Source: an uncultured Photobacterium sp. (GTDB lineage: Bacteria > Pseudomonadota > Gammaproteobacteria > Enterobacterales > Vibrionaceae). Taken from it: a stretch of 32,925 nucleotides of DNA. The notes beneath the pieces were generated by a model that worked only from the letters and a program-made list of their open reading frames with translations, had not been told where the DNA came from and searched no databases. The DNA lies in the NCBI RefSeq assembly GCF_947039875.1, contig NZ_CAMRAN010000045.1:1-32925 (forward strand), in the 5' to 3' direction. A program made the translations under genes and the position numbers. Each line of letters opens with the position of its first letter. Positions within the stretch are counted from its first letter, which is position 1. Positions 27,776 through 32,925 of the stretch are shown in pieces.

Positions 27776-28807
27776 TTAACGGATAGGCGGTGCATATTGG
27801 ATACCACCATTGCTCCACAATGCATTTAATCCACGTTTAATTTTAAGTGGTGATCCTAAACCGACAGTACGTTGGAAGCTTTCATCATAGTTGCCTACTT
27901 GTTTAATGATCTGGAAACCCCAATCATCATTTAACCCCAAACCTTTACCTTTCGGGCCATCAAGACCAATTAGACGACGAATGTTAGGATCTTTTGAGTC
28001 TTTTTTCAGTTGGTCAACGTTGGCAGAAGTAACATCAAATTCTTCAGCATTGATCATAGTAAATAATGTCCAACGCACAATATTGAACCATTGGTCATCA
28101 CCTTGACGAACAACTGGGCCAAGGGGCTCTTTTGAAATTATTTCAGGTAGAATGATGGCTGATGTTGGATCTTTAAGGTTTAAGCGTAGGGCATATAAGC
28201 CAGATTGGTCGGTGGTAAGTACATCACAACGTCCAGAGTCAAAACCTTTTGATGTTTGAGGGGCGGTGTCAAAAACAACAGGTTTATATTTCATGCCATT
28301 TACACGGAAGTAATCAGCTAAATTAAGCTCGGTAGTGGTACCTGACTGCACACAAACCGCAGCACCATCAAGTTCTTTCGCACTCTTTATGCCCATGTCC
28401 TTTTTGACCATGAAACCTTGGCCATCGTAGTAGTTGACGCCAGTAAAGTTAAGCCCAAGAGAGGTATCACGGTGCAGTGTCCAGGTTGTATTACGCGACA
28501 AAATATCAATTTCACCTGATTGTAAGGCGGTAAAACGTTCTTTAGCGGTTAACGGTATATATTTAACTTTGGTTTTATCGCCTAGTGTGGCTGCGGCAAC
28601 AGCTTGACAGAACTCAACATCAAGACCTTCCCATTGACCTTTAGCATTCGGGTTTGAAAATCCGGGTAGGCCAGCACTAACACCACATTGGACATAACCT
28701 TGTTTTTTTACTTTATCAAGAGTGCTGTCGGCGGCGTTTACATTAACTGCGAAGAGAGTAGCAGATACAGTAAGTACCGCTAATACGCCGGTTATTTTTT
28801 TAGCCAT
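27776..28807 (-). CDS. aapJ: Periplasmic amino acid-binding protein (AapJ/BztA type)
   Basis: 343 residues with a signal peptide (1-25, ending VNVNA). The SBP family 3 opening STLDKVKKQGYVQCGVSAGLPGFS and later DILSRNTTWTLHRDTSLGLNF match glutamate/aspartate/polar amino acid binding proteins of the AapJ/BztA type. ATG at 28807 with GGAAGG is chosen over an upstream start at 28831. First gene of the four-gene ABC operon; the nearby gltS suggests glutamate uptake as a common theme (inference). Confidence 0.94.
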   Translation of the reverse strand: MAKKITGVLAVLTVSATLFAVNVNAADSTLDKVKKQGYVQCGVSAGLPGFSNPNAKGQWEGLDVEFCQAVAAATLGDKTKVKYIPLTAKERFTALQSGEIDILSRNTTWTLHRDTSLGLNFTGVNYYDGQGFMVKKDMGIKSAKELDGAAVCVQSGTTTELNLADYFRVNGMKYKPVVFDTAPQTSKGFDSGRCDVLTTDQSGLYALRLNLKDPTSAIILPEIISKEPLGPVVRQGDDQWFNIVRWTLFTMINAEEFDVTSANVDQLKKDSKDPNIRRLIGLDGPKGKGLGLNDDWGFQIIKQVGNYDESFQRTVGLGSPLKIKRGLNALWSNGGIQYAPPIR

Positions 28808-28960
28808 TAGTACCTTCCTTAGTTTGGTCAATAGTTAAATCAACATGTCGTAGTAACTTAATTATTGATAAATCATTAACAATACACCAACAATTACAAG
28901 TATAGGAAAATATGTACAAAGGGCTAGTTTTGCGGGTAATTGGTTTGAAATAAAAACGAC

Positions 28961-28985
28961 AAAGCCCAGCATAAGGCTGGGCTTT
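28961..28985 (-). terminator. Rho-independent terminator of the OFA transporter gene
   Basis: A perfect ten-base-pair stem (AAAGCCCAGC / GCTGGGCTTT) with a five-base loop, followed by TGTCGTTTTTA on the minus strand, about 20 bases after the gene. Confidence 0.87.
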
Positions 28986-29006
28986 ACCTTCAAATTACAT
29001 ATTGAC

Positions 29007-30230
29007 TTATGCTGTTGTGAGTTTTTTCTCTAGCGCTTTGGCATCGACTTTTTTAGTGATAACTGACAATATAACGGCAACAGCAATCATGGCTGAACAT
29101 ACAGTGTAAGCCAATGTATAAGTACCAGTGGTATCGACAGCAAATGCTGCAACAACAGGACCGATAAAGCCACTCACGCCCCATGCAGTATAAAGCACGC
29201 CATAGTTAGCACCATAGTTTTTCAGACCGTAGAAATCAGCAATAATCGATGGGAATACTGCCAGTAATGTGCCGTAACCAACCCCCGCGACTGCCGCACC
29301 AATAATTAGCGTAAACTCAGAGTTAAATGTAGCGAACATCACCATATTGATGCCCTGCATAACAAAAGCGATCATCAGTGTTTTTACGCCACCAATTTTA
29401 TCTGACAAGATACCTGCAGCGACACGACCGCCTGAGTTAAAGATAGCAAGGATCACCACTAAATAAGCGGCATCCGTGATGTTTGCTTGCGTGGCAGCAA
29501 TAGATGTAATATTTCCAATAATCATTAAACCAGCAGCAGACGCAAATGCATACATTACCCATAACGAATAAAACTGTGGCGTTTTTAACATACCGCGCCA
29601 ATTAATATCAACAGGCTTTGCTGATTTTGCTTTATAACCCGCAGGGACTTCGGGTACATAATCGGCTGGTGGATTATTGATGGTAAACGCGAGTGGTACT
29701 GCGATAACTAATACCGCGATACCTAAGACAAGGAAGCTAGTGTTGATACCATACTTTGCAATAAGTGTAGATGTTAGTGGGGCTAGATAAACTGCAGCCA
29801 GACCAAAACCTGCTGCAATAAGGCCATTAACTAAGCCCTTTTTCGATGGATGGAACCATTTCATTGCTGATGGGCTTAAGCAAGCGTAACCAAATCCAAT
29901 ACCACTGCCTGTCATCACACCAAACGTAAGTACTAGCATCATTGGGGTCGTTGCAAAACTTGAGATGATCATGCCTAAACCGACCATTATTGTACCTAGA
30001 ATCAATACACGGCGAGGGCCCATGCGATCTTGAAGGATGCCAGCAACTAATAGCGATAAAGCAAAAGTAATAATAGCAATAGTATAAGGTAGTGATGCAT
30101 CCGCATTCGACCAGCCTAAATCAACCACGAGCGCTTTTTTAAAAACACTCCAAGCATAAAGGATACCCATACATAAGTTGATACAAAAGCCTGCTACCAA
30201 TATTTGCATAGCGCGATCAAATTTTTTCAT
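29007..30230 (-). CDS. OFA-family MFS transporter (oxalate/formate antiporter-like)
   Basis: 407 residues, twelve predicted helices. The N-terminal segment FCINLCMGILYAWSVFKKAL and the glycine-rich GSGIGFGYACLSPSAMKWFHPSKKG are hallmarks of the OFA family. Members carry monocarboxylates or dicarboxylates, and the exact substrate is unknown. It is monocistronic, with a terminator behind it. Confidence 0.9.
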   Translation of the reverse strand: MKKFDRAMQILVAGFCINLCMGILYAWSVFKKALVVDLGWSNADASLPYTIAIITFALSLLVAGILQDRMGPRRVLILGTIMVGLGMIISSFATTPMMLVLTFGVMTGSGIGFGYACLSPSAMKWFHPSKKGLVNGLIAAGFGLAAVYLAPLTSTLIAKYGINTSFLVLGIAVLVIAVPLAFTINNPPADYVPEVPAGYKAKSAKPVDINWRGMLKTPQFYSLWVMYAFASAAGLMIIGNITSIAATQANITDAAYLVVILAIFNSGGRVAAGILSDKIGGVKTLMIAFVMQGINMVMFATFNSEFTLIIGAAVAGVGYGTLLAVFPSIIADFYGLKNYGANYGVLYTAWGVSGFIGPVVAAFAVDTTGTYTLAYTVCSAMIAVAVILSVITKKVDAKALEKKLTTA

Positions 30231-30452
30231 AGAAAGCTCATTAATTGACGTTTAGCGTTGCTGTAAAATAGGGTTCTACATAACAATAGACGAGTGATTT
30301 AATATGACGATGAAAGTCAAATTTTAGAAAGAGCGCGGAGTGTAACAACATAAAAAAAATATGATATTACTTAGACATTCCTTGTTACAAAACAGCAATA
30401 CGGACATGATGAAAATGGTGGGGTAGGTATAGATAAGTAAATGGAATAGAAC

Positions 30453-30490
30453 AAAAAAAGAGAAGATAAACAATATCTTCTCTTTTTTTT
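30453..30490. terminator. Bidirectional terminator between gltS and the OFA transporter
   Basis: AAAAAAAGAGAAGATA and TATCTTCTCTTTTTTT form a perfect 16-bp stem around a five-base loop with T-runs on both strands. It lies 19 bases after the gltS stop. Confidence 0.87.
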
Positions 30491-30508
30491 AATGATGAAC
30501 AATGCTAT

Positions 30509-31735
30509 TTAGTGACCAAGGAAACTGATGTAACCTTGAAGAACAATAAGGTTAGTGATATCGATAAAGAAAGCACCAACAATTGGCACAACCATAAAAG
30601 CTTGTGGCGATGGACCATTACGAGAAACTAACGAACCCATATTCATTACAGCAGTAGGGGTTGCACCCATACCGAAGCCACAGTGACCACCTGCAATAAC
30701 CGCTGCATCATAGTTACTGCCCATTACACGGAAAGTAACAAAATAGGTAAATAAACCTAGTACTACCGTTTGGACTGCCAGAATAATCAACATAGGCATT
30801 GCCAGATCCATCAGCTCCCACAAGTGCAAGCTCATCAGTGCCATCGCTAAGAACAGTGACAATGATATGGTACCAAGGGCATCGACTGTTTCTTTATTGA
30901 TTTTATAGCACTTAGTGCCTTCACATATATTGGTAATAAACACACCAATAAATAGCGCATAAACAAATTCAGGAATGCGCAATGCACTGATTCCAAAGCT
31001 ATCTATAAAGTCTTTAAAGTGGGAAGCACCAGCAACACAAACCAATAAAATAAATAAAACTTCGATAGTGTTTTTAGAGGTAATACGGTCTTCTTCACGA
31101 TCACTATAAGTAATCAGATCTGGGTGCTCAATATGGTGATTACCACTTTCACCAAAATCAGATTTTAACTTATGTTTATTGATCAAGCGTTGTGCAATTG
31201 GGCCACCAATAATACCACCCATAATTAAACCAAACGTTGCCGCGGCCATTGATAGCTCTAGTGTATTTAAACCATAATCAGTAGCAAAAGTTTGAGACCA
31301 AGCAGCGCCAGTACCGTGACCACCAGAAAGAGTGATAGAGCCAACGATAAGACCAAGTAATGGATCTAAGCCTAAAGCTTTACTCATACCGACGCCAACA
31401 GCATCTTGAATGATGATAAATATTGTTGCGACACCTAAGAATAGGAATACACGTGAACCACCTTTTATTAGCAGTTTATAGCTAGCGGCAAGTCCAACGG
31501 TTGCAAAGAACATTTGCATTAACGTGTCTTGCATACTTAATTTGAAATTAATGTCATAACCTTGAAAATGGAAAAATGTAATAATAAAGGCAATGACAAG
31601 CCCGCCGACGATCGGCTCTGGAATATTATATTGTCTTAAAATCTTGACTTTCGTATTAATAAAGTAGCCAAGAAAAAGTACGATTATTGCAATAAGCAAG
31701 GATTCGAGCTCATTAACATGAATTGGTGTTGTCAT
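30509..31735 (-). CDS. gltS: Sodium/glutamate symporter GltS
   Basis: 408 residues, about ten to twelve helices, ESS family. YNIPEPIVGGLVIAF, MQMFFATVGLAASYKLLIKGG, SGGHGTGAAW and GHCGFGMGATPTAVMNM are the conserved motifs of the family, the last forming a re-entrant loop region. It takes up glutamate with sodium at the inner membrane. Monocistronic. Confidence 0.96.
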   Translation of the reverse strand: MTTPIHVNELESLLIAIIVLFLGYFINTKVKILRQYNIPEPIVGGLVIAFIITFFHFQGYDINFKLSMQDTLMQMFFATVGLAASYKLLIKGGSRVFLFLGVATIFIIIQDAVGVGMSKALGLDPLLGLIVGSITLSGGHGTGAAWSQTFATDYGLNTLELSMAAATFGLIMGGIIGGPIAQRLINKHKLKSDFGESGNHHIEHPDLITYSDREEDRITSKNTIEVLFILLVCVAGASHFKDFIDSFGISALRIPEFVYALFIGVFITNICEGTKCYKINKETVDALGTISLSLFLAMALMSLHLWELMDLAMPMLIILAVQTVVLGLFTYFVTFRVMGSNYDAAVIAGGHCGFGMGATPTAVMNMGSLVSRNGPSPQAFMVVPIVGAFFIDITNLIVLQGYISFLGH

Positions 31736-32144
31736 TTAAAATCTTCTTTTTTACTTCTTTAGTGCTAATTTTAACCCCAAAAAGACATTCTTACCATATT
31801 GCTATTGTTATAACACTATGTTAGCTAGTGCCTATTTTGAGTGCTTGGGTATTTATATATTATTGAGTAGTCGTTTTTTTATATGGTTTATTGTTAGAGT
31901 ATTGCGTTTTATTGTTAAAAGTTAGAGCTTATTGTGTTTTGTTATTTATTGTTTTCATCAATGCGCTTTGGGTGGCGTTTTTTTGCTTTGTAGATGTGGT
32001 TAATTTTTCAGAATCAACGTGTTATATTTTATTATTGTGACTTTTAAACTATAGGGTATAGCATTCTTTTTATTTAATAGCTGTAATACAAAGGTTAAAT
32101 TGAAAATTTAGTTGTTGGTAATGTGATTAAAAAAAAAGGGAGAA

Positions 32145-32161
32145 TTCTCATAACCTGAGAA
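32145..32161. promoter_or_regulatory. Palindrome TTCTCA-N5-TGAGAA
   Basis: An exact six-base inverted repeat with a five-base spacer. It is repeated with one change at 32388-32404, which suggests a regulator binding site, but no regulator gene is adjacent. Confidence 0.35.
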
Positions 32162-32387
32162 ATATACAAAGTTGGCTAAAGTTCTATTATTTGGCCTTTG
32201 AAAAAAAAGCATAAAAACTAGAAAAAAACTTATGAAACATCGTTCAAAATAATAAAGAGAGGCTGTTTTGGCCTTCATGGGTTATTAAATATAACTAATT
32301 TCGTTCTTATTAATGAATATTTTCCTTATTTATAGATAGCTAACGAAATAATTTATGCATTAGATAACCTATTGCTTATATAGTCTT

Positions 32388-32404
32388 ATCTCACAATATG
32401 AGAA
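32388..32404. promoter_or_regulatory. Palindrome ATCTCA-N5-TGAGAA
   Basis: Second copy of the palindrome type, 243 bases from the first. Arms match at five of six positions. Confidence 0.35.
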
Positions 32405-32493
32405 TAATAGTCGTATCTTATTTTTATGCGTAATCTTGCGCCAGGAAGAAGAAAAAAAGTAGTTTATGATACTAGCGAGAGTAGGATATTAAT

Positions 32494-32519
32494 GGTAACG
32501 ACGCGAATATATCGCTACC
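32494..32519 (-). terminator. Hairpin after the last gene, possible terminator
   Basis: GGTAACGA and TCGCTACC pair (one G-T pair) around ten bases, about 60 bases after the stop of the gene at 32577-32912 read leftward. The following run is only ATTAAT, so termination is uncertain. Confidence 0.4.
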
Positions 32520-32576
32520 ACTAAATTGTAGTGATGAGATATGAAAATATAGATTTGATTGGCTTTTAGCAAAAAC

Positions 32577-32912
32577 CTACTCAGCGCTGTATTTTTTTAA
32601 CTTTAGATCTTTTTTCAGTTGTTGAATGTACGCAATGCGATCAGGATCGGCTGGGCGAGTATCATTTTGACGCTCTTGTTGGGCTTCACTTGGAAGCACA
32701 CAGCGCCCACGAATACGTTGGTGATATTGTTTCGTTTCTTGTTCTGCACGTAATGTGGCTTGTTCTTGCTCTTTTGCCATCGCTTCACGTGCTTTGCTCT
32801 GATCGGTAGCATCTGCTACAACATAAGCATGGCGTTTTTGTATTCTATTTGGTTGTTGACCAAATTGTTCCCGTTGCTTAATAAAGTTATCTAAGTGATC
32901 ACTAAAACTCAT
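32577..32912 (-). CDS. Small charged hypothetical protein
   Basis: 111 residues, rich in Gln, Glu, Lys and Arg, with a probable long helix or coiled coil (about 35-66, QSKAREAMAKEQEQATLRAE). No membrane segment or signal peptide; one Cys. I do not recognise the family. The start at 32912 lies close to the window end, so its promoter and upstream partner are not visible. Confidence 0.7.
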   Translation of the reverse strand: MSFSDHLDNFIKQREQFGQQPNRIQKRHAYVVADATDQSKAREAMAKEQEQATLRAEQETKQYHQRIRGRCVLPSEAQQERQNDTRPADPDRIAYIQQLKKDLKLKKYSAE

Positions 32913-32925
32913 TGTGACGTCCTAC

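Larger units (their letters stand above)
31736..32576. other. Long AT-rich intergenic region
   Basis: About 840 bases without a convincing gene on either strand. It contains the gltS promoter region (leftward), repeats of TTATTGTT (about 31885-31965), two similar palindromes of form TCTCA-N5-TGAGA (32145-32161 and 32388-32404), and a hairpin near its right end. A small RNA gene cannot be excluded. Confidence 0.55.

Overview
The window looks like chromosomal DNA of a marine gammaproteobacterium of the family Vibrionaceae, most likely Photobacterium or a close relative. This is inferred from the AT-rich base composition, the tRNA-Cys/tRNA-Leu pair, the GH18 chitinase with Vibrio-like domain order, and the block rlmI-acyP-tusE-yccA next to a DUF2057 (YccT-type) gene, which matches the E. 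coli yccT-rlmI-acyP-tusE-yccA neighbourhood. The genus is not proven. No insertion sequence, integrase, CRISPR array or prophage gene was seen.

Region 1 (1-4.1 kb): the 3' end of a tRNA-Cys, a complete tRNA-Leu(CAA) and its terminator, then a LysR regulator / MFS exporter / choloylglycine-hydrolase-family amidase group. The regulator is frameshifted and the exporter has an in-frame stop; the hydrolase is intact.

Region 2 (4.1-12.7 kb): arsenic resistance in two blocks. The first is arsR-acr3, with a matching palindromic operator before each gene. The second, 3.2 kb further on, is an ArsC-ArsR fusion, a CDKN3-like dual-specificity phosphatase, an ArsJ-associated GAPDH and arsJ. Together they encode two detoxification routes: arsenate reduction followed by As(III) export (ArsC, Acr3), and conversion of arsenate to 1-arseno-3-phosphoglycerate followed by export (GAPDH, ArsJ). 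Between the blocks lie an unknown acidic protein, a SpoU/TrmH RNA methyltransferase, an EamA transporter and a decayed 2OG-Fe(II) oxygenase.

Region 3 (12.7-16.6 kb): a HAD phosphatase, a small unknown protein, a frameshifted alanine dehydrogenase, a convergent isochorismatase-family hydrolase and a secreted L,D-transpeptidase-like protein.

Region 4 (17.1-24.4 kb): a large secreted multidomain chitinase, a DUF2057 protein and the housekeeping set rlmI, acyP, tusE and yccA.

Region 5 (24.6-32.9 kb): a four-gene polar amino acid ABC transporter (Aap/Bzt type), an OFA-family MFS transporter, the sodium/glutamate symporter gltS, an 0.84-kb non-coding stretch, and a small charged protein of unknown function.

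Four broken genes, carrying at least six lesions, all lie in the first 15.3 kb; none is seen in the remaining 17.6 kb. The most interesting point is the ArsC-ArsR fusion. It keeps the complete thioredoxin-type arsenate reductase cysteine triad, but its ArsR half has no cysteine at all, so it cannot sense As(III) in the classical way.
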